This document shows, piece after piece, positions 51,125-63,779 of a stretch of DNA of 64,000 nucleotides; position 1 is the stretch's first letter; every line of letters begins with the position of its first letter. Location of the stretch: the NCBI RefSeq assembly GCF_013373865.1, contig NC_050473.1, forward strand, positions 8,071,710 through 8,135,709. The letters run 5' to 3'. A program made the translations under genes and the position numbers. Source of the DNA: Monomorium pharaonis (Eukaryota; Arthropoda; Insecta; Hymenoptera; Formicidae). The notes beneath the pieces are model-generated. The model saw only the letters and a program-made list of their open reading frames with translations. It made no database searches and was not told the DNA's origin.

Positions 51125-54100
51125 CGAATGCGCACACCGCGCACTTTTGTTCGCGCTGCTGCATTATTCATGAGTGTACTTATAAACCACTATTGCATCA
51201 CGTTGCACCGCGTTTCTCCCCTTCGTTTCCCTCTCGCGCGCGCGCCACCGGTGCACCCCGCGTCGCATCGCCGGAAGAGCCGTTCTCCGGCGCGGCGAAA
51301 AATCGACTCTCGGCTTCTCTCATGAACGTATCTCGTATACCCCCCCCCCCCGCGCGCGCGTCCGGACGATGTATCCCGTAACGAAAACTTTATCGGAATC
51401 GCGAGGCCGCGCGCACTTTAAGCCGGCTTTCGACAGGACGAGGTGGCGCCGACGCGACACAGCAGGCTTTCAGGATCGCCGAAGCCGAACCCGAAGCCTC
51501 CGGCGGTTGCTTGCCCCACATAACGTGCGGCTTACGAGACTTCGACAGCTTCGTGTATCAATGCTTATTCTCTTTTCTTTTTTTTTTCTACTTCGCGAAG
51601 GCTTCCCCGCCGCCGTGAGACTAACGGCGCGATCAATAAACGAGTTTCTCGCAGACGCCAAGCCAATCAATTTCATTTTGAAGTTTCTAATAATGCACGA
51701 TTAATCCTCTGTTTGCAATCTAAATCTGTTTACTAAAGCAAAATTTTATTTCAAAATTTCAGGTTTTATTCACAGTTTCATTATTTGAATTCAACAAATT
51801 TTGACAACGTAATGCAGATGTTGAAAAATAATTCTGAATTTTTCAAAACTTTTTGAAAACCTAGAATAAAAAAATGTAGACTGCATAAAAAAATCAGATT
51901 GCAGAGAGTCAATTTATATTTTTACCAATTTTTTCTACTTTCAATATAAATTTATAAATATATTTCATAAGTTACAATTAATTCTGAGTCATATTTCATT
52001 TAATATTGTATATCTTTGTTACCAAAATATTAGTTAAATGCAAGTGTTGACAAGAAAATGTGTTAACTAAAAATATAAATTTAATTAAAAAATCGCTCAA
52101 GTAGTTAAGTCTGAAACTTTTCATACATTTTTATGATGCGTACTAATTACTTGTTTGTTTGATTAATTTAATACAGCAAAAAACCTTCTGTTTTGTTTAT
52201 TAAAAGATACATCTATGTCATGAGACACTGATTGTTTTGGAGAAGCTTTAACATTAGTGTTCATAATCTCTTTAATAAATAATAATTATATCGGATCGCT
52301 TTGTGAATTAAATTTTAATTTAAATCAAGTAATTTGTATGAAGCACCTGCTGTGTTCATACGCAAACTGTTAAGGGATGAACCGTAGGTACGTCGCACAT
52401 TAACTAATAAAAACATTCAAGAGATTAACTCACATCTCGTTTCGATCTAAAATTAAATTTTAATGAAAGGGAAATAAATCATTTTGATAACCTACGCGAT
52501 TACATACCTCGGCGAATATTACGTTTAGATGTACTACTGACTACAGCAAACTTTTAAAACTATACAGTCGCTCGTTCGAGAGACGGGGGCTTTGACGCGT
52601 TTTTTTTATGAAGCTGGAGAAGAAGCATACATATAAGATAAAAAAAACCCTCATTAACATCGGGGGTACTTTCACGTCGACAGTATAAATTAAAATAGCT
52701 ATTTTCTAACTAAAATTTTGCAGGCCTTCCTTCCTCACTAAATTAATTAGGGAGTCGGTCCGCATGACAACGTTACTCGCAATCAGCGCTTTTTAATAAA
52801 CGTAATATTTACACGCGTACCGTGATGTCGCGTTCTCGCTTTGAAAGCAACGTACGGTGAGAGTAAGTTTTCTTTCCTGGCAAACAACACAAAAGATGCG
52901 AGTTTGCGAGGAGAGGCACTATGTAAGACGGAGCAGTTGCCTCGTTAAAACTCTCGGAAGATCATTCTTCGGTAAACGCATCGCAGTAAAATGTGAAAAC
53001 GTGTACTTAACCACACGTAACTTGTCGAAAGTATTTATCGGATGTCGAGAAGATGGCATACCGAGCGTTCCTAAGAAGCTTTTTCCCCCATTTCCTGCAA
53101 AGAGGCTTTATTCCTTAAGCTCTCTCCGAGTGAAATATTGATTATTCGTCAAAAGCTAACGTATCAAGGGCATGATACGATCACGACGCTGTGATACAAA
53201 AGGTATCTCATTAATTTCCTAGGGGTGATTATCAGTTTAAACGCATTTTGCGCATACGCGCGCGGACGTGATTGCAAACGAGGATTTCTCTTCGGTATTC
53301 TTGACCGCTTTAAATTTCCTTAAGATGTGTACGGAATTCATGAAAATTCACGCTAGAAATACACATCTCGCATACATCTCGTGTGACATGTTTCTCTCAC
53401 ATCGGTAATGCTTTTCACCTTACGTCTGCAATATTTACGAGGTGCACCGAAATGTCGCTAAATCAAGTTTCTCTGGTATTCGTTATTCGCTTTGATCTCC
53501 GTGTCTCTTTACTCAGTTTCTACGATTTACGATTCGTCGCGTATACGATGGTCAGTTGATACTGTTTCCCAGAAATATGCTGCACAATAATTTTTAGTGT
53601 ACTGTTGTGACTCTGCTAAAAAATAATTGTAAAGCATAGAACTCCGTTGGAACTAGCGAGAACTGCGATAAATAAACAGTGTGACACTTTTCCTCTGAGT
53701 GACCTGCCGGGTTTAATATTAAAAATGTAAAAAATAATAATTAAAAATGTTTTTATTACACATAATGGTAAAACTCGAATAGTACTAACTGGACCTGTTG
53801 TTGAAAAAGTGGTAATATTTATTGTATTTTTGTATTTTAAAGAGAAAGATGTCATGTTAAATTCGAAGTTAGCACATTTTTTTATATAAAAAATGCTAAA
53901 CTCTTTTTTACTTTCATAAAGAATTCTAGAAATATAAAACATATTACTTAAACTGTATTTTTTTTATTAATAGAAGGTCTTGCCAGAGCTTCATCCATCC
54001 AGAGCAAATTCATTTAAATAACAATACGTAATTTGTTTATATAAAATATAGAAAAAATATCGATTATAATTTTTATATTATCGTTGATGGAGTTTTTATT

Positions 54101-54130
54101 TAACTTCCAATGCATTCGTTAACCTCATAT

Positions 54131-54166
54131 AAAGAAAAAGAAAGAGAGAAAGAGAAAGAAAGAATA
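54131..54166. repeat. GA/GAAA purine microsatellite
   Basis: A mixed AAAG and AG repeat tract, entirely purine. Confidence 0.9.
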
Positions 54167-54678
54167 AATTTTCATACGTTATGTAACTTTTACATTATTT
54201 CCGTTTATCTCTGATATGAATTTTACTTCAGACGCCATAAATTCATAATTCACAGTGCTGCGCATTTTACAAAAGCAATCAAGGATTCAGTCATTGTGAA
54301 GATTTAAAGTACGCAAACCTCCTTGAACATGCATTATAAATATTCTGCAAAATTTGACTGCATTGTTAGCAAATAGTGTAAATAGAGATGGAAACAAAAT
54401 AGATGGCTTCTCGAAATCTAATGGGGATGAAAATCACAAATGTGTCGATCGTACCGCTTCCTTCCCCTTTCGCAGATGCATCTTATTTTTCTTATTCTTC
54501 GAATTTCTATTTATTATTAAATGGAAAAAAAACATTTAAATACTATTGCAATTTCACAAATGTTGTTTGCAAAAATCTTCCTTTCTTCTTTCCATTTTTG
54601 CTTATCTTTCCTATTCTCTTTTTACAAAATCATGATAATATTATTCAATTAAATATATAAACATGTTCATATATTTTA

Positions 54679-54718
54679 TTAAATAATATTATCACGACTT
54701 AAATAATATTATCAGTCA
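54679..54718. repeat. 20-bp tandem duplication
   Basis: Two adjacent copies of a unit beginning TTAAATAATATTATCA. They are identical for 16 bases and differ in the last four. Confidence 0.9.
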
Positions 54719-55059
54719 CCACAATTGTTTCATATTTTTATCGCACTTTCGTGTACACATAGCGTTTAGAAATTTCTTTAGCATAGAAATTTAGAGTAGT
54801 GCGGTATAGACGATCGCATTCACTACAAGTATTTCGCATAAACTTCCGTGCAGTATGAATATATTTCTGTCAATCATGTGATCGTTGCTTTCAACACCTG
54901 CTGATACTTTCCATTCTACATCTTACAAAAGACTCGCTGATTAAGGTGACACTCGTCGATGACTAGGACATCCTCCTCGCACACTTATCGGTCATCGACA
55001 CGCGAGGCAAGTACTTCCTGCGAGAGGCAGGCGTGAACACAGCCGCCGACTCGCACACA

Positions 55060-55074
55060 GAGAGAGAGAGAGAG
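55060..55074. repeat. (AG)n short microsatellite
   Basis: A short pure AG run in CpG-rich DNA. Confidence 0.9.
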
Positions 55075-57252
55075 ACGCGCGAAATTTCGTCTCGATTCGG
55101 CGAGAGTCGACGCTCGTTTTGCAGGATATACAATATGTGGGGCCCCGTGAGAGCGCCTGCCGCTAGAAATCAGCAGTTTTCACCGTGAATGCCGACGGCG
55201 GGGACCGCAAAAAGCGGTAGAAAGTTACGGTTGATATGCGTCGCGGGCACGTAACACCCAAACACGAGAACCAACTTCTTGCTGGTTGGTGCGCGATACC
55301 GTCCATCGGGAAAGAGAGAAAGAGAGATGCAAGAGACAGCATGGCAACCTTTGTGCGGCGCGTTCGCGTGTATGCGTGCCCGTGTTTACGCGTGACACAT
55401 CGCGAGAGAGCGTGGTTCGCAACACTCTCGGCAAAATCTCTCCAATGCGAACGACGGTGAAACGGCCTGCCAAGGGTTGAATTGGCCAACACGGACAATG
55501 CACCGCGCTTTCGATGCTGAAACTCGAGCTGGGGAGGCTCGCCGTCAGAAGGGTTGAATAGGTATAATGCCACTCGCAACAAAAACTGAGGATTCGATTG
55601 TGAGGCCGTTTATTAGGCCGGTAACAGAAACTCGCCGCGTATTTCTGTCAAATAAACTTGAGAAAGATTTTGTGTACGTATACGTGTATATTTCGAAGTA
55701 ATATTAATTAAGATTAAGAGTTCCCGTTGTTTCTTGAATATTCATTTCAATAAACTTTCTCTGAAAAAAGAGTGTCTTGAAGAAATGTAAAAGAAACGAG
55801 AGAAAAAGAAATCAAATTAATTCTAATTAAAGCTTATTAGAAAACCTCACTGTACCAAAAAAATTATTTTCAGTGAATAGATATCATTAGGACTGAATCA
55901 GAATTAAGTTTCTTACGATGTCTTATATTACTAATTAAGAAAAACATTTTACTTTCCGGGCACGTTAACCCCTTTTCCTCGGAATTCGCATTCTCCTTTG
56001 TTTTTCTCGAGCTACTTAAAGTTCGCTGAAAGCATTCTTCGTAAATTCTTGTGTTTTTCAACGTCCTGACGTTCCGACAGGACGCCCCCGAGCGGCGTCA
56101 ACGAAGTAACTCTGAAGGGTTAACGATTCTTCAACGTAAGGAACGGCAACTATTTTCCCATCTATCCGGGCTTCCGTTTTCAGGCCGTCGGCAGTTTGTT
56201 AAACTATCTTGCGTAACGGTTAGTCGCAAAAGTGTCAACATCGTTTCCGTGCAGTCGACGCGACGCGCCCGCAATTGTCCCACTTGGAATTACACTCTCG
56301 CGTAGAAAATTTATAAAGTAAAAAACTTAACAATAAGTATGGAGATAAGATTGTAGTTTTGCATATCCCGTGCGCAAGAGTAAAACGAAGAAAACGGTTT
56401 CGACGGAACGTGTTTTCCTAAGTTTAATAATAAAGATTAGATTCGTTTTTCTAAAAATCATATTAATAAGCGAATCAATCGATTTAATGAAAAAAACGTA
56501 TTGAACCTAGCGCGGTTTATTCGATTTTGTAGGCAAAATGAGCAAAGCGTTAACATTTTTCTCACCAGGAGCACTCGGAACACACAATGAGAGCGCGGCT
56601 TAAAAGAATCGTCATGAAATTCACGAGTGGCGAATTGAACGACCGAGTCACCATTTTGACAGTGAAACATTGGAACCCGATAAGAGGAGGAGCGGGCGCG
56701 ATTATTTAATTATCACCGGGGGGGACGCGTCGCGGGACATTTCCGCGTGGAAAAAAAACGATAACTATTTACATACGCGCGCGTGCGCGAGAGAGTCTCC
56801 GACCGGCCGCTAAGCGGAGGAAGCGAATTATTCCGTTTGAATCGAACTTCGATGAGAACGAGCCACTCAGCGAGCCGTGGGACACACGGAGATATTTACA
56901 CTGTCAGGAGGGCTGGTGAGAGTGGATTAGTGCGCGGTCGAATACGTGGGTGCGTTACACGGGACTCAACGCGATTTTCCAATTTACGCCGATCGATCCG
57001 CCGCTTCTGGCCCGAGGCGAGAGCGCATATCGCGCATAAAGTAGCCAGTTTTCATTATTGAGGCAAATTCGACGTGGCGCACTACCGAATATTTGCAATT
57101 CGAATTAAGGGAAGCGTTAATTTAATGGAATGGCAAAAATAAATGCGCGACTGCGCGATATTCCGACGGGCACCTTCGATCGAAGGAAAAATTCGCTCGG
57201 ACACTCGCGAGATATATTTTTGGCAAGCGTCTGATTTTTTATTCACGAACGG

Positions 57253-57297
57253 AAAGAGAGAGAGAGAGAGAGAGAGGAGAAAAAGAAAGAAAGAAAA
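57253..57297. repeat. (AG)n/(AAAG)n microsatellite
   Basis: An AG run (about 57255-57276) passing into AAAG units. Confidence 0.95.
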
Positions 57298-57913
57298 TAA
57301 ACGTTAATTGAAGTTCGTTAAGCACGACGCTTATACTTTTAGTTATCAAAACCACAGTATATCTCGGGGTTAATCGTTTAATTTTCTACATGCTACTCTC
57401 TTCATTTTCTTGCGTACTCGAAATTATAATCCTGTTTATTATTTCTTATAGAGCGAATTTTAATTTTTCCACGCGGGAATATAATCCGAAGGGAAGTATC
57501 GAATTAAACAAATTTCTTGTTATATTTTCCTAATTATTCGTGGCGCACAAATTAAGGATCCGATAATCGATAAAAGTTTTATCCGCGGGCAAATTTATTT
57601 TAGATAAAACGTGTCTATCAATAATAACGCAGTTTTCGTAAATATTGAATTTTCAGCATAATAACGTAAAATTGGAGACGACCTGTCGTCAGCTTTGCAA
57701 ATAGTCTCCGGTGATATTCTCCGCAAGCGGAAAAGCGATTTACGCACGTATATTCGTGTGTTACAAACACGGACGGACCGCGTTCCGAGCACCTAGCGGC
57801 GATCGCATCGGTTTCTATATCCATCGGTTCGTGCGTTTGTGCGGCGTTTGTGTCGCATGACCTGTCATTTCCACACTGCCCACCGTGCAGCGCCGGTTAA
57901 CGATTAATTCTCT

Positions 57914-57935
57914 CCCCTCCCCCCCCCCCCTCCCC
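57914..57935 (-). other. C-rich tract, quadruplex-capable on the minus strand
   Basis: C runs of 4, 12 and 4 separated by single T residues, giving four or more G tracts on the complementary strand. Confidence 0.55.
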
Positions 57936-58523
57936 GCCGTCTCTCGGGCTCCCGCGGGTTTTAAGGTTTGCGCAAACAAACGATGATGTTTGATGGGATA
58001 CCGGTGGCGAAATGTCGCCCGTGCCCATTCCGGGATGCGCCGGCTTAAAGAAAAATTATTTCCTCCGCAACGAACGCCAACCGCCGCCGCCATCGCCGCG
58101 ATTCGCAGACGGGTGAGAAAAAATTCGAGCCCGCACTCTCTCTCTCTGCGGCATTTTAAAGCCTGTAATCCGCAGAAGAGGATATAATGGGATTTACGGC
58201 TCGAATTGAATTTTCGTGCATAAAGGGTCAGCGCCGTGCGCGCGCGCGTTGCCGCGGAATTCGAGCATAATAAACGGATATACGTGATTTTTTAACCACG
58301 TTATTTATTTTTCACGCGGTTGTTTACCGGCGAGACACAAAAGTTTTGATTTATTAAGCGGCTGAAAGATCGGGATTATTTACGAATAAAACGAAAACGG
58401 TTTGTGCCTGCCTGCGCGTGCATGTATGTCTGTGCGTACATAATGTATTAAATTATTGTGCGGAACAAATTTTCAATATTTTAATTTACAATATACTATG
58501 GCATTCATAGGATACATTAAGTA

Positions 58524-58694
58524 CACAGAGAGAAAGATTTCTTTAAATTTGATAAGCATATATTTCTTTGTTTCTAATAAATTTTATTAAATCTAAAAAA
58601 ATGTGTACGGAATTGATTAAAAGCAAAGAAATATATGCTTTGGAATAGTCGAACAAAACTATTTATTAAATCTAGAGAAATCTTTCTCTCTGTG
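58524..58694. mobile_element. 171-bp MITE with TA flanks
   Basis: The left end CACAGAGAGAAAGATTTCT and the right end, its exact reverse complement, are bordered by TA at 58522-58523 and 58695-58696. A second inverted pair lies inside: GCATATATTTCTTTG at 58556-58570 and its complement at 58624-58638. The right arm has about 30 extra bases between the outer and inner pairs, so the left arm has a deletion or the right an insertion. TA flanks suggest a Tc1/mariner-type derivative. The terminus is unlike that of the element at 44211. Confidence 0.88.
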
Positions 58695-61365
58695 TATAAA
58701 AATATTCCACAAAAACTCGATCATAAGTATAAGTCAATTCGTTGTAGAAAACATGTTTTATAATTAAAATATCCTGACTTCACACACGAATAGAATCACA
58801 GTTCCGCAATTCCTTTTTTTAATATTATGGCAAAAAAAAAAGAAATAGAATTTTTCCTCTCAGATTACGTCACGAGTTACAAATGATTCGAAATGGGCTT
58901 TATCGGACTCTCTTACAGTGGCCATTCCTCTCGTGCGCATTGTATTACGAGAGGCGAGAACGTTGTGGAAATCCAAGAAAGTAACGATAATGCCCCCGCA
59001 ACAGTTTGTCGGGGGAACTAATGGTTTCGGTCGGTGCAAGTTCGGAACGCGGTGCACACTTCGCGTAGCGCATCCCGGCGTTGTGTGTCCTGTACAGAAA
59101 ATAGAACCTTCCTGCGGTCCGGATTGAGCTCGATGTGAGAAGTGGACGGTGTGTTCCGAGGCTGGCCACGATGGCTCGCGGTCCGACCACGATGCGACGC
59201 GTTGATACGCTGGGGAAAACGAGCTTTACCTTGAAAAGCCTGCGGCATCGGCCTCGAAACCCGGCGATTTTTACGTGCAGGCCCTTAGTCGCGCCTTGGA
59301 CTTGCTATTCCGGCCAGCGACTGAATTTTACGACGTCTCCGCGTCAATATGCAGCGAGCGAGAAATGCGCCGATGGTGTAGTGCAGCAGCGAGGAAGGGG
59401 GAAATGAGAATATGAAGTAGAGCAGAAAGGGAGAGAGATAAGGGAGTACAAAGAGGCAGATGATAAGAACGGACGAGACGCGAGCGAGGGAGTTAGAAAA
59501 AGAAAACGCATAAGCGCGTGAAAATAAAAGCGTTAAGAATTGTCCGCGAGTTGCGGAAGAGAGAGGTGGAAAAAGGAGGACGGAGTTTTGCGCTGCAGAA
59601 TGCAAACGCGGCATAAAACGGCATTAAGGGGAGTAATACCGGTCCTAAGATGCGACAGATTTTATTTCCGTAGAGCTTATCTCCGTGGAAGTTGCTTCAC
59701 GTACTGACAATATCTTTTTGTATCACGGACAAATCGCAACGCTTTAAATGCACATTTACAGGTGTATTATCAGGATCGCTGCAGCCCCCCGTCTTGAGTT
59801 TACCGCGTACACTTTTCCTCTCGTAATAAATAAATATTAACTCATGGATTAAATGTAGTAATTCAACCTAAGATATATATGATATTAAATTTTCTAAATG
59901 AAAGACTTCGTATAAAATTCAGAGTAGCTTGCTAAGTGTGTATTTTTGTGATTTCCATAAAATAGAGAAAGCTAAATTTAACTTTTCCTCCGGGGAATAT
60001 TTAAATAATACACGAATTTCTATTTCCTTGTTAACCTCGTGGTATCTAGGAAGTGCCATTAAAGTATTAATAATGGACGTCTGACGGGCATATATTGCAA
60101 TCTTTTCGCATGACAAGTGCGCATGCCGGTAATTGACTGGCGAAACGACGTGGCGGAGTTTACGACTCTGTGGTACCTTGATTCGTCCATGATGGTCCTT
60201 GATGGTCCATCAAACCTTTACGATCGATGATACCGTCACACCGTTACGCGTTTCTCAAGGTCCGTCGCGCAGGCAGCTGTGGAGAAGAGTAACCTTTGTT
60301 CATGACAAATGGAAAAGCTCGCATTTTTACAGCCCGATCCATTCTACACATTTTGCATATTAAATATATATTAATCAATATGAAAATTAAATCAATTACA
60401 ATATTCTAGTATAAAGCTAACAATTAACCTATCTTCCAATCCTTTGTACATCTCTCTTAATAATTATTAGTTTTTTATGTTAACTAAATTTAAAAGGAAA
60501 CTTTTACAGTCGGCTAATAAAGAGTAAAAAATATTGCAAATTATTAAATGGCACAGTTTAAAAAAAAACAAGTGATACGTTTTAACAAAATCTCTGGAAT
60601 TTAATATATGAAAAATAGAGATATCGCAAGAATCCTAGTTTAAGCAATTTTAATTTATTTTTTAATTACGTAACACAAATGCTAAATATCCAAACTTGTA
60701 GGTATTTATTGAATATGTACCAAGCAGGTGCAAAAACGTAGAAAAATGCGAGCTGATGTAATTTATTTCGAATAGCTGGAGGGTCATCTTACATCAATAT
60801 CATCTCATATGAGACATCGATAATAACAAGTAGATCCTCTCTTTTAACAAGCTCATCTTTCTTTTAGGACATCAACAAATACCGCGCTGGAGGGGGATGA
60901 AAAGAGCGTGTATTCGTTCCCCTCGCATCCCAACGCACTCGTGCACTCTATAAATCACGATTGTATCGCGCTTCGGTCCTCGACAACACGAGGAAAACTC
61001 GCTCGGTGTCAACGTTCGTGCACCGCGTAATCATATTCGTCACGAACAGACGGCTTCGCCGCGTGAATTTACGAGCGCGGGGGAAGATTTACAATTTTAC
61101 GGCGGCAACACGAGTCGAAGAGGAGGTGTTCGTCTCGATCTACGGTCTCGGACGATCGCGTTGAAGATCAGGAAATTATCGTCGGCAAGCCCGACGCTAA
61201 TCATCATCATTTCGCTTTATCGTTGTTCCCAACGTGTACTTGTGACGCGAGAACTTGAATCGATTGATCGCTTCGACGGAAGTCATCACACACCGGTTGT
61301 CAGAACGCCACCGCCCTTTCGTTATCGAGCATTTAATCACTCTGCTCGTCGATTCTATGTCCCTC

Positions 61366-61400
61366 CCCTCTCTTTCTCTTTCTCTCTCTCTCTCTCTTTC
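61366..61400. repeat. TC-rich microsatellite
   Basis: An imperfect TC tract becoming pure over about 61379-61396, running into a hairpin. Confidence 0.9.
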
Positions 61401-61420
61401 ACAACTGCGTTGTGAAAGAG
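61394..61420. repeat. hairpin with 12-bp perfect stem
   Basis: CTCTTTCACAAC, a TGC loop, then GTTGTGAAAGAG. The left arm is continuous with the preceding TC tract. Confidence 0.9.
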
Positions 61421-63530
61421 TGTAACAGCTGCTCGACTCTTCGCGTTGATAAACCTAGGATCTTTATTTTCATGTAATCTTTATTTGACTATGACTTGTG
61501 TGATGCAAACGGTAAAAACGTACATAAAATTGCATAAACAAGTAAAAATTTGTAATTATGATAAAACTTACATATACATCACGTTAGTTTACGTAATTTT
61601 GCAATCTTTTTAATGCGTGAACAAGTAATTAAAAATTAAAATTATACTGTCTTCTGTTATATATTTTTCAACCGTTACACTGCTCTTATTCTCTGATATT
61701 ATTCCGTCCGTGTAGCTCGCAGATATTATAAAATGAGAGTGATATTACGGTTGTAAACGAAAAAAGAATTTTCATTAAAAAAAAAAAATTGCTTTTATTC
61801 TCGCGTAAATGCGTTGGAGAAAAACGCGTAACAATTTGCGATTAATAACAATAATTGTCAGCACGCAGGACGCGCTGTCGAACCTCCAATCGTCACAACG
61901 CAATACGTGTCACTTCATATATCGAAAGCATTATTTCAGCAATTTTTGCAACGAGAAAGCTTGTCGCGATACACGTTTGATTTACGACTGCGTGCACCGG
62001 AATGCGCTAGAAAATGACTGAATCATCGAGTTTCGAATTCGCTTGCGATAGTATCGCCATTGTCGGCAAATCCCCCGCGTGCTGCAGCTCGTTTGCCTTC
62101 AATGACTCGGCAGTTCTGCGAGAACAACAGGACAACCGTACGAAATCTTATCGTAACTGCAAGTGGAGGACCGTAACGGCAGCCGTGAGTCAGCGCGCCG
62201 TCGTCGACGATCGCTTGATCTCTTTTTTAGTCCAACGGTTATGGCGAGCGTGTATTCGAGCGAAAAATCATTCCGAAGTACGAAAACGTCCGAGCCCATT
62301 AAACGCCATGCGGCAAATGCATGTTTTTACAGTGTAAACATATTAAGAGCGATAAAATTGATTAAACATTACATAACGTTCCATCTCTCGATAAAACATC
62401 CTTTACTTCTAAGTACTAACAACACACGTTGGAAACATTATTATTTGATAATAGAGGAAAAAATTGCAAATAATTACATTATTTGCCATTTATAAATTTT
62501 TATCAATGTAAAATATTGCTCTGGCTACACGATTCGACAATTTTGTTTTGCAAATTTATTTTCTTTTTAAAAACTAAAAGCACTTTTATTAATTATAACA
62601 TTTACGCATTCTTTTTAAACAACCATATAAATACTTTTTGGAGATGTTAAAGTATATGTGAGAGTGCGTAGTGAAGATATTGAAAAACAACGGGTGTGTA
62701 TAGAGTCTTGAAATTAATCATGTAAGAAATGATGTTTATTTGTAGTCACGTTTTAATCGAAATATTTTAACACATCTGTATGCATCCATCGCAATAACAA
62801 TCTTACGTATTTCGATGTTCGAAATATACCGCTCGTGACATTTCTTCAGGCCTGTAAGATTCGATTCCCGTTTTAGTTTCAATCGTTCCGTCAGTTTCGG
62901 ATCTACGTGATGCGAGTGACTAATAGGTGCGCCGAGCGGAGTAGTTACGAACGTCGCCGGTCAGACGGCCGAGGACACGAACGGCCGCGCGCGAGACGCT
63001 CTTTTTCTACTTCCGTCATTTTACGATCATTCAGACGTACAATCGTTCGTCGAATAAACGTTGCTACTGAGCGTAGTTGTTGAGTCAATCACCTGTCTCG
63101 TATAGGACGATGGCTACGTTGCGGAATAGGAATAGTAGAAAAAGCTTGTGTTGTTCCATATTCGAGATTTGATCATAACGTGAATGGTATCGCGGAAAGT
63201 TAAAACCAAGTAAAAACATTCATTTATTCGTTCAAAGTTTTCAGATTATTCATTAAAGTTCTGTTACCTACTTTGCACTAATTACTTTGTATATATGTAT
63301 GTGGCACTTGTTAACTTTCTAATTTTATTATCTCGAAAATTAATCGTAAAAAAATAGAGTTCTTTTATTATCTAGATACACTATATTCAAAAAATAATTT
63401 ATAACATGAAAAAAATAATATAGAATTGATGACAACATAATAATTCCTCGTAAAAAAATGAGCAGAATATATCTTTCTGAGCTTTAAAACAAGTGCAAAA
63501 ATATTATTAATTTTCGAGTCTATTCTGTCG

Positions 63531-63618
63531 AAGACAAAGTCTCTCGTATGAAAAGTTTTATTCTATATTTTCAAAGACCACTTTGTCTTGTACAAAAAAC
63601 TTTATTCTATATTTTCAA
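63531..63618. repeat. direct and inverted repeats near the right edge
   Basis: TTTATTCTATATTTTCAA occurs at 63557-63574 and again at 63601-63618 (44-bp spacing). AAGACAAAGT at 63531-63540 and ACTTTGTCTT at 63580-63589 are exact inverted copies. On the minus strand each direct repeat supplies an AATAAA. Confidence 0.85.
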
Positions 63619-63779
63619 CTTACTTTTTGCGTGAAGAATTGCATTTGCCACAGTTGTAGCATCAGTTTTGTCACGTAAAATTTATTGTCTTACATATATT
63701 AGCATATAAATGTCATTTTTTTCGATCAAGCATTTCAGTCGTCTCTAAAATCATTGTTAAAATCAATATCAATTTATCT

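Larger units (their letters stand above)
51125..58523. other. non-coding block
   Basis: CpG-rich at 51125-51680, 52850-53560, 54960-55600, 56050-56300, 56560-57230 and 57690-58330; AT-rich elsewhere. A C12 run followed by CGCGCGCG lies at 51340-51360. A 139-codon minus frame at 55163-55582 overlaps frames on both strands and has no motif. The 108-codon minus frame at 53616-53942 is AT-driven. No exon is supported. Confidence 0.5.
58697..63779. other. non-coding block
   Basis: CpG-rich at 58860-59660, 60860-61440, 61800-62340 and 62860-63120; AT-rich elsewhere. An acceptor-like CATCTTTCTTTTAG ends at 60867 and is followed by an open frame of about 52 codons with no donor or polyadenylation support. 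The CpG-rich block at 62860-63120 contains TCAGTTT near 62893 and ends close to an ATG at 63110 that opens only about 20 codons; this could be a promoter with a short first exon, but support is thin. Direct and inverted repeats at 63531-63620 are listed separately. Confidence 0.45.

Noticed and set aside
55163..55582. 139-codon minus frame
   Set aside because: Overlaps a second minus frame and two plus frames; composition typical of chance translation; no motif.
60868..61027. Open frame of about 52 codons after a strong acceptor (CATCTTTCTTTTAG)
   Set aside because: No usable donor before the stop and no nearby polyadenylation signal; pyrimidine-TAG strings are common by chance.
62860..63175. 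Possible promoter plus first exon with ATG at 63110
   Set aside because: Only about 20 codons before a stop and no clear donor inside them; the initiator-like match alone is weak.
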